Below are positions 1 to 11,799 of a DNA stretch of 64,000 bases, one piece after another. Numbering within the stretch: the first letter of the stretch is position 1; every line of letters starts with the position of its first letter. The stretch comes from Smittia aterrima (taxonomy: Eukaryota; Arthropoda; Insecta; Diptera; Chironomidae). The translations under genes and the position numbers were made by a program. The stretch lies in the NCBI GenBank assembly GCA_033063855.1, contig CP093829.1:12865537-12929536 (forward strand). Direction: 5' to 3'. Under the pieces are notes generated by a model that worked only from the letters and a program-made list of their open reading frames with translations, did not search any database and was not told the DNA's origin.

Positions 1-1415
1 TGGAGATCTTTTGCCAGCCTTGTTGAATATCGAGCAGCTTTCATACGGAGGACAGTACAAGTGAAGCGAAACCGCTGTCTCAACGTTGCTTGCGTTCTCG
101 ACTCGATGGAGGCCAATATTGTCTAAGAAATTAAATTGTTTAATAAAATGCTTGACTGCTAGTCTTATCAGCTACTCACCGTTGATATAGAAAACATCGT
201 TCGTGTTCATAACAGATCGAGAAATTTCATTAAGCTCTTGTTCGTAATCTCCGCCTTCTCCTGGGATACTCGTGATGCACTTGGGTTCGAAGCTAGGGAT
301 CGATGCTGCTTGTTCATTAGGCCAACTATATTTGACTTCGACTAAATTCCCTTTCAGAACTTTCATGAAGCAATGACTGTTGGCATGATCGTGGACTGTC
401 GAAGACTGTCCTTCATTCCAGCATAATATCATCAAATTGAATCGTCCGTTCCCTGAGTCAACTAAGTTGCGTGTGTACCTTCAGTGAGTATTTAAGAAGT
501 GAGGTCGATAAAAGTTGTTTGATCTCGACAATGTTTCGCGGGTAAATATAAACTGAACTCAAGTACTATGCACGATAGCAAATTAGAAGACAGTGACCTT
601 AAGCAATGCTTCCTGATTCGCCTCGTGTGCAGGAAGAACTTCTAATCTAATCATCGTCATCGTCTGATTTCGACCCAATAACAAAATGTGTTTACTCCAA
701 TTTAAAAATATTTTTAGAAAGGAATTGATGAAGACTAATACCTAAAGGGGATTCTCTTTTATTCAAGAACATTTCTTGATAACGACAAAATTGAATGTTG
801 TTTTCAAATGCGTCAATCGCAGAAAACATGAAGCAAATCTGGACTTAAGAAATTTCGAATCGTGAAGAACGATTAAACATTAATAATCGTATCAATTATG
901 ATAACCCTGCGCGATCTCGGCTGTTATTTTATTCAGCCGAAATAAACAAAATAAGAAGTTTGCGATCGCTCGGAAGTTCTTCCTCTTGTCGGAAACAATT
1001 TTTGAACTCACCGATATCTGTCAAATTTCGCTGTTGAATAATAAAAATGAAATCAATTTCTCTTTCTCTCTCTATCTCTCTCTCTCCTGAATATTTGTTT
1101 TCTTACCGTATTTCTTCCAATCGTTATAATTGCTTGAGTAGACCATCATCAAGTGATTGACAAGTCTGCAAACAATGAATAGAACGAGGCGTAATTAGTA
1201 AAATATTTCTTGACGAGACTTTAGACATCAACTTACTCAATGTTCACCGAATTTGATGAGAAAGCTTCATGTAATTGCGCCACCAATTCTTCCAAATTTG
1301 AAACCGACACTTTCGTGTATTTCTCAAGTGGTTTCTCTAGCCCGAAAAACGTTTTCGTTTGTTCACGAAGCTCAAGCATTTTTTTCTCGTCATTGTCGAT
1401 ATCCATCACAGACAT
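1..1415 (-). CDS. CDO1: Cysteine dioxygenase (5' part of gene, 3' end beyond window)
   Basis: Cysteine dioxygenase oxidises L-cysteine to cysteine sulfinate in the cytosol with a mononuclear Fe(II) centre. Exons on the minus strand: 1237-1415, 1107-1165, 1012-1030, 180-478 and 1-122 (continuing off the window); phases agree at every junction. The spliced protein shows the family blocks KYAKFDRYRYTRNLVDSGNG, LMILCWNEGQ, the iron-ligand region HDHANSHCFMKVLKGNL (two His plus the Cys that forms the Cys-Tyr cofactor) and NIGLHRVENAS followed by SLHLYCPPYESC with the partner Tyr. The third coding exon is only 19 nt. I chose ATG 1415 because it sits in an A-rich context and gives the usual N-terminal length; an in-frame upstream codon at 1478 is possible. 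The last roughly 30 residues are outside the window. Confidence 0.95.
1059..1086. repeat. CT/TC microsatellite
   Basis: A run of TC dinucleotides with single interruptions. It lies in the cysteine dioxygenase intron between the 19-nt microexon and the preceding exon and, read on the gene strand, is an AG-rich tract. Confidence 0.8.
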
Positions 1416-2019
1416 TTTCTTTTTTGTAAATTTGTTCTTTTTTATCCTTACCACTGAATGAAGTTTAAAAATTTGCAATAAGAGTTACAAGCGAATAATT
1501 TTTGTCGTTATCAGCTCTGTTACTTTCACTTTAAAGCACACGAGTTATTTCTTTTTTTTTTCGTTTATGTGATGAGTACTTCAACGAAGCAGCGATTGTT
1601 CGAGATTGAGTTGCTTCTTGGCTTTCATACTCTTAATAAATAATGCTCGTACTGATTAAAAAGTTACGTTTTCCGCTCTCATATTTTCTATATGGAATTT
1701 TATTTATTTATTCAGCACCAGTAAGAGCGACTGCGTGAGGCTCCAGAGTATACTTTATCTTAGAACATTTCGAGGAACACTGACGTTATTAAGTTCACAA
1801 GTATTTGCAAATACTTGGAAAATCTGAATGGTCGCTTAAGGTAAGTAGAACTGCCTTGACTTCGTTTTTGAAAAGAAAAGCACTCAATAATGTCTGAAAG
1901 AGCTGAAATTTGGGGGAATGTCGATTAAGTGGAGGTAAAGACATTTAATTTCTCGCATTTTATTTTACAAGAGATTTCTCATCATTTAATACTCATTGGC
2001 TCTTTATCTCCTCATCTCT
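1416..2019. other. Intergenic region between cysteine dioxygenase 5' end and the Bcnt gene
   Basis: About 600 bp that should hold the dioxygenase promoter and the 3' UTR of the minus-strand neighbour. I see no convincing ORF, tRNA or repeat. The short plus-strand open frame starting near 1929 is antisense to the last Bcnt exon and is discounted. Confidence 0.5.
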
Positions 2020-2841
2020 TCACTTTCGACGAGTCAATCGAATATTCTTCTCAATCTGGAACTGACGATGATCGGTTCGCTCAAGGAAATCTTTGCGTTC
2101 TAAAAATCTGGTAGTGAGAAATTGAGAGTTGATTAGTTAAAGATAAGAGAAGGCACTTGATCGAACTCACCCGTCACGACCACGATTGTGTGTCTGTAGC
2201 TCTTCGTTAATGCCTTCGTTTGATTTAAAGCCGTCCCAGTCAAGCTTCGTTTTTTCGAGAACACTTAGTTTGCTCTTTTTAGAGAGTTGATTGAGAACAG
2301 ACGACAGACCACCCCCAGTAGCTCGCTTAGCACCAGGAGTTGGTAACTTTGTTGCAGGGGTTGAAGATTTCTCTGGTGCAGAAGACTTCGAGCTCTCAAC
2401 TTCAATGGTCTCACCAGCAAACTCGAATATTTCTTTGGGAGCCGGTGATTGTTGTGATGGAGCTGGAATGCTTTCCTTGGATGATGTTGAAGTTATAGTT
2501 GATGTTGAGCGAGCTACCGGTTTAGAAGGTTCAGGGTCTAGAGGACTTTCGGTGCTGCTAAGGAAATCAGCCCAAATTGCGTCTTCTTTACGTTTCACTT
2601 CTTCAGGATCAACTTCATTTTCTGCAATGAAGCTCTTCACTTTTTTATCTTCAACTTTATCTTTGCGACGTTTCGAAATCTTCTTTCGTTTGCTGGTGGG
2701 TTTAGTTTCGTTTCTTGCTTCATCGCTATCTACTGGTTCATCCTCAGGGCCCGAATTTTCACTTAAAGATTGTTCTTGTTTGTCTGGACAGAAATCTGAA
2801 TCATCGCTGCTAAGTTCGTTGTCGAAATCTTCGATGTTCAT
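2020..2841 (-). CDS. Yeti: Bcnt/CFDP1 family chromatin protein (Yeti-like)
   Basis: Exons 2171-2841 and 2020-2107 on the minus strand encode 252 residues. The acidic N-terminus (EDFDNELSSDDSDFCP) and a basic KRKKISKRRK block are followed by a Ser/Pro-rich linker. The diagnostic BCNT-C domain then spans the intron: KTKLDWDGFKSNEGINEELQ then HNRGRDG / FLERKDFLERTDHRQFQIEK. Family members (human CFDP1, yeast Swc5, fly Yeti) are subunits of SWR1/SRCAP-type remodelling complexes that deposit H2A.Z. The 3' exon is supported by phase and by the strong match to the BCNT-C end. The start is divergent from NOP10, 265 bp away, so the two probably share a promoter region. Confidence 0.93.
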
Positions 2842-3106
2842 CTTTCTTAATTTAGCTTTATACTTTACTATGTACTTTTATATAAATTAGTTAAAACGTT
2901 CTGCTATTTAGCAAAAGTTTGGAATTCTTTATGCTGAACAAATAAACTTGAAAGTGTTTTTGAAAATTTAAACTGTCCGGTTGTCATTGTCAAAAGCGTT
3001 TTCTCAATACGAATTATTTTATCTTTATTAACTTCCGAATTCACAAAACAACGAGACAAACTTAAAATATTTACAAATTACTTCTATTAATCCAAAGAAA
3101 CTCAAA
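2842..3106. promoter_or_regulatory. Short divergent promoter region between Bcnt and NOP10
   Basis: 265 bp separate the two opposing start codons of nuclear housekeeping genes. No TATA box is obvious. The compact head-to-head layout suggests a bidirectional promoter; this is inference from spacing only. Confidence 0.5.
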
Positions 3107-3355
3107 ATGTATCTGATGTATTATTTGAACGAAAAGGGCGAGCGGATGTATACTTTGAAGGTAAATTCAAGTGAAATCTTTCAAGCTACTTGGCTAAATT
3201 TAGTACTTTTACAGAAACGTAATCCTGATGACTTCCCGACCGTTACCGCTCATCCAGCTCGATTCTCACCAGAAGATAAGTATTCCCGCCATCGACTAAT
3301 CATCAAGAAGCGATTCGGAATCCTCCTAACACAGAAAAAAGCTCCAGTTTTCTAA
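3107..3355 (+). CDS. Nop10: H/ACA ribonucleoprotein subunit NOP10
   Basis: Exons 3107-3160 and 3215-3355 join to a 64-residue protein, exactly the usual NOP10 length. It begins MYLMYYLNEKGERMYTLK and continues KRNPDDFPTVTAHPARFSPE then DKYSRHRLIIKKRFG. NOP10 is a core subunit with dyskerin, NHP2 and GAR1 in H/ACA snoRNPs that pseudouridylate rRNA and snRNA, and it contacts the pseudouridine synthase. The N-terminal zinc-ribbon cysteines of archaeal NOP10 are absent, as is normal in eukaryotes. The 54-nt intron is in frame and lacks stops, so it can be mistaken for coding sequence; family alignment shows it must be removed. Confidence 0.97.
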   Translation: MYLMYYLNEKGERMYTLKVNSSEIFQATWLNLVLLQKRNPDDFPTVTAHPARFSPEDKYSRHRLIIKKRFGILLTQKKAPVF

Positions 3356-4149
3356 GAAGTGATTCCATGCTGTTTACATCTGATTTTTACAGTGGCCTCT
3401 CTCTTCATCGAGTCACGTCAAAAAGAACTCACTGTAAACAAACTTTAATTTCAAAAATTCAACATAAAAGTATAAAATTGATTTTAATGATTTAATAAAT
3501 AAAATTAAAATCGAAATAAATTAGTCTTCACAAATATTAGGGTCTGTTCACAAATCTTAGCGAATTCATAAAAAAATTGGTATTAAATTTTTCAGGTTTT
3601 GTAAACTATGTACGTTGAAAATAATTAGGCCGCGACTAATTAGTGAGACTATTACAATAAAAATCCTTAAAGTATGGCTATAAAGGTTGTACTTAAAATC
3701 GAAACAATAATTTTTACATTTAAAACCAATTTCAAGTAGGATCCGTAAATTTGAGAGCTCACTGTGTGATCCTCATGTTATAAACCTGGGCAAAGATATT
3801 TGACCCTAAACGATTTTTTCCTGAGTTCGCTAAATAAAATTTGAAAATTTACCCTTTGCCCCCCTCCCCAATAGCGATGTACAGACACAAAAATATTCTG
3901 TGTTGGTATTAGTGATGAGAAAAATTTGATAAATGAAAAATATTAAGAACTGTTTAAAATTGGTACATTGCTAAGATTTCGAGTGGAAAAGTCTCATATC
4001 AAGCAGTTGAGGAAAGTGTTCACATCGTTCACATCGTGTTTCATCGAAAAGTTGTGTTGTCGAGCTGCAAATACAAAATAATTATTTTTTCGAAACCATC
4101 ACAGTTTTGTCTGTGTTGGTAAACTAAAGTTTTGGAGCCAAAAATTATA
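3356..4149. other. Intergenic region downstream of NOP10
   Basis: AT-rich sequence with the NOP10 3' UTR (AATAAA-type signals near 3497) and the promoter/5' UTR of the next gene. No supported coding or RNA gene was seen. Confidence 0.5.
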
Positions 4150-7084
4150 ATGTCGAAAACAGAAGAAATAAATTCTAAACAATTTGAAGATATCAAGATA
4201 AATGGCGATGTCAGTAATGAAGGATTTAAAAGCCCTTCACTCATCTCTAACGACGAATTTTTTGATGCAGATGATGGAAGTAAGTAAATATTATTATTGT
4301 GGTTTTATGAAATTTGCTATATCAGCCGATATTCGTTCTCCGGATTTTTCGTGATTATTAGTTTTTGGCGAATTCATTTGATGCCGACAATTTTTTTATT
4401 TTGATGCTCTATCGACTTGATATAAGTTTATTGGCACAGCAATAATTAATTTTTATTTCATATTAGAAATTTTTTAGGTTAGCCCGATATTCTTCTTTTT
4501 GTTTTTTGTTTCTTATTAATGCGCAGAAAATATAATTTTATTTAACTTTGACATTTTATTCTAGTTTATTGCTTACTTTTTATTTGATTTAAAGAAGGAT
4601 CCAGGAAAAATCTGTTGCTTTTAAGGATTTGAATGAGCAAAAAAAAAATAATACAATTTTGAGAATTTTTTATTTGCAATTCAGATCATCTAAAATGACA
4701 AATGACGTCTATTAAATAGAGTTCATCAAGTTTTGCCTACGTTATAAAACTTAGTTTGCCATGTAACAAATTTTTAGAGACACCAAAAATTTTTGTTAAA
4801 TTATTTATTTTCGTTTTCTATCAATTCCAGTCGATAAAGCTCAAGAGGACGAAGAAGACTTTTTCAAAGAGCTAGAAAATGCTATCAGTGGGAGTGAGCT
4901 AAAAGCTTCAAAACCACTAGAAATTGGTTCCACTGATCCTGAAATTTCTTCAAACGACGTAACTAAAAAACTGGAGCAATTAGAAGAAGAAAACAACACG
5001 AGTATATTCGATAACGACTCAACCGATAATGCACTCAAAATCAATGGCGTTTGTTCCACTGATTCTGATGCCGAAAGATTAGAGAACGAACTGTTGAAAG
5101 ATTCTGAAGATGATGACCTAACTAAAGATTTGAAAGCGTTAAAAGAAGAAGCCGATGATCTTCTTTGTCCTGACACAGATGATAACGTTAGAAATCAAAT
5201 AAACGACGAAAAATTATACCAAGTCAAATCGAATGAAAAGTCAGAGAAAGAAGCTCAAGAGGATCCCTTAGAAAGCGATCTGCTAGATGAAGCTGCGGAG
5301 GCATTAGACGAAATCATCAATGATATTGAAAGTAATAATATAAAAGAAGTAGATCAGCTACTTGTAAAAGAACCTCTCGAGTCACATATTCCCACTCCAG
5401 CGATTTCCCCAAAACCGATGGAAACTGACGAAGCGAAAACTGTTGAAGAAGATCCTAAAGGCGACGACCTTCTAGTGGCTTGTGAGTCACCACATCGAAG
5501 TGAAACAGCACCAGACCAAGAAAATACTACATCCGAAAGTTCATCAAATGCTGGTGATAATCCTGAAGACAGCAGTGATGAGAAGCAAAGATCAACAGAA
5601 ACTGAGAGCGCTGATGGGGATCAAATGGAAAAATCTGCGAAAAATACTGAAGTTATTCAACTTGAAGGAATGCAAGTAGATGAAATTGAAGTGATTACTA
5701 ATGAAGATCCTCGTAATGCAGAAGATGATGTCCACCTAAGCATTGCCCAAGAAGAATCTTCAAGTGAATCAAGTAGAAGCTCGCTAGAGAAAGAACAAGT
5801 TCAATTTAAAATGAAGTTCATGAGAAAATTTTCATCGGCAGTTGGAGTGTTGAGTCGAGCTGAACTCGAAGAGCTTCTAATACAAAAAATATCAGAGTCC
5901 TGCATGTTTTGTTCAGAAAACACTGAACTGAGAACACGTATTGAAAAACAAGAGAAAAGCTGCGAAACATTTAAGAAACAGCTGGAAAACTTGAAAAAAC
6001 AATATAATGATCTTGAAATGATTCATAATCGCGTGAAGAAAGATTTGCAAGATCGTCCAAGCGGTCCTGTAGCGGCCGTCAAAATTACACGAGCAGTAGG
6101 TCTTCAAGTTTTCTCCCCTGCTGTGAAAATAAAACAAAATTCTCATCATCAAAATCTCGCACAAACGAGCATAAAGCCATTTACAAACAAGCGACCAGCA
6201 AGTGAACTTGAACAAGCTCTGAACGGAAAGTCTCCAGAGAATGTTAAACGAAAAAAGACAACGCCTCTACGTCCCATGCTAAGTGATCAGGAACGAAAAC
6301 TGCTGGAAAATCAGGAAGCTAAGAGAGAACAGGATATGCGGAGCACACTCATTGGTTCGTCTGCGGTCAAGCTTTCGCCAAACGTTACAATATCTCCCCT
6401 TATAACTTCAAATGGTCCAGCAACCTCAGCATCACATTCATCGATCGATCTTACCGATGAAGAAGAATCTAACCAAACACCACCAGCACTCGTAGCGATT
6501 AGAGCTCAGAATACTTCACCACGCAGAGTGTTCGTTGCGAAATCAACTCTAAATCATCGCTCAAGTAAGAACAATCGATAAATAAAACTAAAATAATTAA
6601 TATAAAAATATTTCCTTCAGATTCTCAAATCGCGTTAGCAATGAATCGAGCTCATCCAGCTCCGTTGCCAACATTCCCCCCTAATCACGTGAATTTTACA
6701 CAGGGAATGAAGAAAATTCCTCCGCCACCGAACATAAAGATCAACAATGTATCAAGTGGCATAATCGTTTCGTGGATAGTTTCTGGACTCAACTCAGAGC
6801 ATGCTGATATTTACAGTTATCAAATTTACGCTTACGAAGTGACGAGTGCTCTGCCAAAAACTGAAAACTGGAAGCATGTCGGTGATGTGAAAGCACTTCC
6901 GTTGCCAATGGCAGTCACGCTCACTCAATTTCAAGAAGGTAAAATGTTGCTTCCAATTTTTTGCTTCCTTTCTAATTTTTTCTTCATTTTTTTTTCAGGA
7001 CAAAAATACTATTTTTCTGTTCGTGCTATTGACGTCCACAAGCGTAGTGGAGCGTTTGCGGTAGCCAAAACATGGTCCGGCTAA
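4150..7084 (+). CDS. wde: ATF7IP/MCAF-like (windei) cofactor of H3K9 methylation
   Basis: Exons 4150-4279, 4831-6564, 6621-6938 and 6999-7084 give 755 residues. The N-terminal half is very acidic and Ser/Glu-rich. A short coiled coil lies at about residues 408-447, a SUMO-interaction-like motif (SIDLTDEEE) near residue 580, and a C-terminal fibronectin type III domain at about 655-755. That domain includes PPPPNIKINNVSSGIIVSW, YQIYAYEV and GQKYYFSVRAIDVHKRSGA. This order matches ATF7IP in vertebrates and Windei in Drosophila, which bind and stabilise SETDB1/Eggless in the nucleus and promote H3K9 trimethylation. The first intron is unusually long for this window (551 bp). The orthology call rests on the FN3 domain and SIM; the acidic part is poorly conserved in the family. 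Confidence 0.85.
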
Positions 7085-8282
7085 AGCCCGATGAATAAAA
7101 CACAAAAATTGATGTAAGAAATTGCGAAATAAAGAAATTCCGAGAGAACATTCAACGTTTTCAATTCAAATTTGATTTTTGTTTCAAGTGAAATTTGCTA
7201 CGCGTTGGGCATGGTAACAATATACCTAGATGAGAGTTAAAAATCAAAAACTGGTTACAGGATTTTTAATAACTTGGGAGCAACTAGCTTATGCATTGTG
7301 CTTGAGAGCTGATTGTAATCATAAAAAGGAAAAACTTAAAACATTCGTTTGTCGCATCAAGGTGTATTGTTATCTATGTGTTGGGGAAAAAACTATGTCG
7401 TAAAGGAAATCTTTTCGATTAAATTTTTAATTTTTTCAAAATTTCTTATTTGATATCAAGAGATCGCGAATCAATGAAGTCTTTTCGTTATATTCCATAG
7501 CGAAGTTAAAAATTGACGCAGTAAGTGCAAATCGAAAACGCGGAAGACAAGAAAACTTGAAATTTTCTTTTTCCTTCAAAATAATCTCGATTTCTCATTT
7601 GAAATCCCTTCCTGAGAGTGTCGTGCTTTTAAAAAAATGTTTTTGATATGTTGAGAGTGATACATTTGAAATCTAATCACGGGAAATTAGAAAATCGATT
7701 CGTTGAAATTTTGCATGAAATTTTCCTCAAAAAAAAAATTAATTTTATTGGCACGTGAATCCAAAGTGATGATGTAAAATCCACAAATAGCAACACCATT
7801 GATGCTTTTATCAGTGTCGCTTGCAAAGGCCAAAAGAAATTTACGGTGCACAGAAGAAAACTAATTAGAATAAAGTTTCAAGGTTACTCAATTAACACGG
7901 CGAGGAAAAAAATCAATTTGGTTAGAGCAATCTGACGTCTTCGATCATTCTAAATCAAATATTTGTTATTTTAATTTAATGGAAATCAATTGGAAGTCAC
8001 AACAATATCATTATGACATCGGAGAAACAGTAGCTGCTTGGCATCACCAAGTTGTGCAAAGAAACTGACAAACAGAATTGAAATATCGTATAATCTCCTA
8101 CAATAACAAAAATTAATGCAAGGCACAACACAGAAATTAAACTTTAATCGTTTTCCTCAAGAAGAAAAGAGAAATGTTGTCGAATAAAGCAAAGTTTCGC
8201 AATCTCTTTTTTCGCCGTCTCGCTATCACAACAAACAAACTCATTTCTCGCTTTCTTTCGCAGTGATTGCAAGTACTACTAG
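7085..8282. other. Intergenic region upstream of the RBR ligase
   Basis: About 1.2 kb of AT-rich sequence with a 3' UTR for the ATF7IP-like gene (AATAAA near 7093 and 7128). No gene-like structure was seen on either strand. Confidence 0.45.
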
Positions 8283-8322
8283 TCAGTGTAGCTGGATCGA
8301 AGTTTGTTTTCGATCATTTGCG

Positions 8323-8461
8323 ATGGTAAGAATCGGAAAATTGTTTGAGAATTTATCTTAACTATTTTCTTGTATTTTCACAGGCAAATTCTATTTTCAT
8401 CTTGACGTGCATTAACTGTCCAACCTCTCTCAACTATGAAATCTATTTTACTCGCATCTAA
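8323..8461 (+). other. Spliced upstream ORF overlapping the RBR ligase start
   Basis: ATG at 8323 is immediately followed by a good donor (ATG|GTAAGA). The acceptor at 8381-8383 (TTTTCACAG) opens exon sequence at 8384. The resulting 23-codon frame, starting MANSIFI, stops at 8459-8461, after overlapping the main ATG at 8436 in another frame. An initiator-like TCAGT lies at about 8283. A translated uORF of this form would be expected to reduce main-ORF initiation; this is inference, not shown. Confidence 0.5.
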
Positions 8462-11400
8462 GTCATCCAACATTGATCAGTTATCATCGATTGGTTCTCA
8501 ATTACGACGTGATGATGAATCATCTATTCCAAATAATCAACAGGTGAATAGTGCGACGACGACATCGACAACTGGAAGTGTCGTAGAAATTAACGAGAAA
8601 GAAAATTACAATAAACTGTTTAGCAATAGCAAAAAGCAAGTGATAAGAAACAGATGTAGTGCAAAGAGTGATGTTGACAAAGTAAAACTTTTCTCGGGAG
8701 ATGTTTTTCATGGTAGAGTGACGGCAAAAGCGCAATCGAGTGACCTTGCTAACGCGGAATATTTCGATAACCATCCGTTGATAATCGACAGTAAAATTTC
8801 GGCCGAAAGTGAAACGCAGCCGAGCGGGAAATCGGTAAAATTGATAAACCTTCGAAAGAATGGTACAACGCTAATCTTTCAAAAGAAAAGCAAACATCCG
8901 AGAGCCAATGAGTATCAAGAATTAGAAAGTTTCAAGAAAAGACGAAGCTTGCAACAGTGGCCAGACTTTAATATTACCATCGACGACAAGAGAAACGTTA
9001 ACCGCCATTCATGGTACGAATCGGACTATTACCCGCGACCCATCGAAGAAGAGTTTGACGAAATTAATGTAAGTACTTATGATTACGCGGCCTCACAATG
9101 ATGAACTCTATTGCTACTCAAATGCACATTCATATAAAATTTCCTCCATTTCATTTGCAAAAAAAAACATCGCTAAGAAATGAGAAAACAAGAAACGAAA
9201 CCCGTTATAAAAAATTCTTGAGTCACTGCGACTCTCTCTTCTCCTTTCATTTCATCTCACACGTCTTGTTTACATTTGATTCTACTTTTCTCCTTTTCAC
9301 ATTCTTATTACTTTGCGGTGAGTGAAGGAAGTAAATTTTATTTCGCTGCGTGTGTGAGAACGAAACATTAAAATTGAGCTTGAGAAATATTTCGTGAAAT
9401 CCATTGTAAGCAAAAAATATCAAAATTAATCACGTTTGACAAGTACTAGTGGCTTTGTTATCTTTGAGTGTTTAAAACAATTTCATTTCGCCCACACTCA
9501 TCTAACTCTTTGTTCATATACGCACAGCTGTGAGTTCATCAAACCTAAACAAAAAACTAAGCTATGAAGCTTAATGTGAAGTATCTAAACTTAATACATT
9601 TTGTTGTTTTGATTTGCGACGCTTTTAGCCATCTTTGACCCAAATAACCAGTGAAGACTACAATCTGGCTGACACCAATAGCAACAAACAGACTTACGGA
9701 TCCTCATCGAGTAGCATTGAGAATGTACCTGAAAAAATGAAGAAGTCATCAATTGATGGAAGTGCTACATCGAGGCGATGGCGGATCGAGCAATTTCTCA
9801 AGAATCTTGTGGGAAAGAAACCTTTGGCCGCAACGCCAGCGGTCCAAAAAGTCAAACAAAGTACATCGGAGCATGAATTGCCTCAATTGCAATTTCAGCA
9901 GCTACAGCAAAATCCGGATCCAACTAACAGTAACGGCGGATCCATGATGTCACTTAACAAAGAAAGGCTTTTGAACAAGTCAACGGCCTCACTTAACTCC
10001 ACTTCAATTTCAATGGTGCAGCAAAAGTTGTGGTCGGTTGTTCCACTTTTAAATCGAAAAGACGGAAGTAGTTGCAGTAATTTGTTGGAGAATGGCAATG
10101 GAGCACGTAGAAGTAACATGAGAAAGTGTGAGACTGTTCTAGCGTTGACTCACGAACCTCTTCTTCAAAGACGTCAACAGCAGCCATCAACTTCCGGTTC
10201 AAAAAGTCATTCAAAGTCAATCAGTAGTCTTTTGGGACCTATAAAACCACTTAATCGATTGCGAAACAGTCAAAGCTGTTATGTTGCTCATGATTCCGGT
10301 TCGTCAGATTCAAATGAATCAGGCTCTGGTCGACAACAAAATTGTTCACGGTGTTCTAGTCTCTTATCATTAGCAGCCATCGGCTCTAATTATTCTCTAA
10401 ATGTAGCAAATGGAGGGTTCATTCCAAAAAGCTGCAAGCATCGTCACCAACGTCACGAATCGTTGCCAACATTAGATGACGAGAATGCCAGCAACAGTAG
10501 CAGCTGCCACAACTTATTAGCTAACGATTTTAACAAGATCGAGCCTTATGGAAGCAATTCTGTAATTGTGAGAAAGCATTCGATTGCAAAATACACGTGC
10601 AAGTTGTGCCTTGGCGAATGCTCGACGGACGATAAAATGACGAAAATCGCATCGTGCGGATGTTCTTTCTGTACTGAGGTAAACGAAACTCGTGCATAGC
10701 CACGTGAATTTTAAAAAAAACTTCATTTTTTTATTAGTGTATGAAAGCCTATGTTGAGTTTGAAATATCGGAAGGTGCTTACGAGCTTTCCTGTCCCGAT
10801 GCCCTTTGCAATGCACAAGGAGTCGTCTCGATTACGGAAATCTCTCAACTTGTTATGCCAAGTCTTGTTGAAAAGCACCATCGCTATCGATTGAATCGAG
10901 GTTTGTTTAACTTTCTTTAGACATGCAACCTCATGAGAATTTTAAATCCGCAGAAGTGGAGCTCGACAAGAACCGACTTTGGTGTCCAAATCGAAATTGT
11001 GAAACGATTTGTATAGTCGGTCCGTCGGTTGACAAACCATCATCATCGCAGTCTGTGATTCAACAACCGTCTCCGTCTTTATTGCTGCTTCCTCGCTCTG
11101 TACTTTGCCCTACTTGCAGTTTAGATTTCTGCTCGAGCTGCAAGAAACCGGTATGGTTCTTGAAAATTCCGCTAACTGACATTATCCAATTATTTCAATT
11201 TATTTTCCAGTGGCATCCTACGATGACTTGTGAAGAGAACTCGCGAAAATCTGGAGGTTTACACGACTCAATGTTGCTATTTGACAACGATCTGATAAAA
11301 TGTTGTCCAATGTGCGCTGTTCCCATTGAGAAAGACGAAGGCTGTGCACAAATGATGTGTAAACGTTGCAAGCATGTTTTCTGTTGGTATTGTTTGCAAA

Positions 11401-11799
11401 GTCTCGACGTAAGTTGCCTTTTTCGTCAAGATTCCGTATTTGTTTTACTCAGATATTGCCTTATACGTAGGATGACTTCCTGTTGCGTCATTATGACAAA
11501 GGTCCATGTAAAAACAAGCTCGGTCATTCGCGTGCATCTGTCGTTTGGCATCGAGCTCAAGTCATTGGGATTTTTGCTGGATTTGGAATTTTACTGCTCG
11601 TCGCATCGCCACTCTTGTTACTTGGTAAGTTATAAATCAATTTTGAAAATTGTTGTCAAGACATTTGTGAAGACGTTAAACATTTTTAGCTGCACCGTGC
11701 ATTGTGTGTTGCAAATGCAAAATCGAGGGTGAACAAGAAACATCAAAATTGGACATTGATCCATTAGAGGATGTTAGACGAACTGACCATCAAGTATGA
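8436..11799 (+). CDS. RBR-type E3 ubiquitin-protein ligase, RNF144 family
   Basis: Seven exons (8436-9068, 9629-10678, 10738-10900, 10954-11150, 11211-11408, 11471-11624, 11690-11799) encode 834 residues. The first roughly 530 are Ser/Asn/Gln-rich and low complexity. RING1 starts near residue 535 (CKLCLGECS, CGCSFCTE/CMKAY), and the IBR follows (LWCPNRNCE, VLCPTCSLDFCSSC). RING2 is near residue 715: KCCPMCAVPIEKDEGCAQMM, with the catalytic Cys in GCAQMMC. The transmembrane helix (VIGIFAGFGILLLVASPLLL) is followed by CCKCK, as in RNF144A/B. RBR ligases take ubiquitin from the E2 onto the RING2 Cys before transfer. The long N-terminus is an insect-type extension relative to the roughly 300-residue vertebrate proteins. 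The C-terminal exon boundaries are supported by this match. Confidence 0.9.

Noticed and set aside
285..303. GGTTCGAA similar to a tRNA B box
   Set aside because: It lies inside conserved coding sequence of cysteine dioxygenase and has no A box or cloverleaf around it.
1929..2114. Plus-strand 61-codon open frame
   Set aside because: It is antisense to the last exon of the Bcnt/CFDP1 gene, whose family-conserved reading explains the sequence.
2291..2890. Plus-strand 199-codon open frame
   Set aside because: Shadow of the minus-strand Bcnt gene; repetitive Ser/Leu composition is the mirror of its acidic/basic coding sequence.
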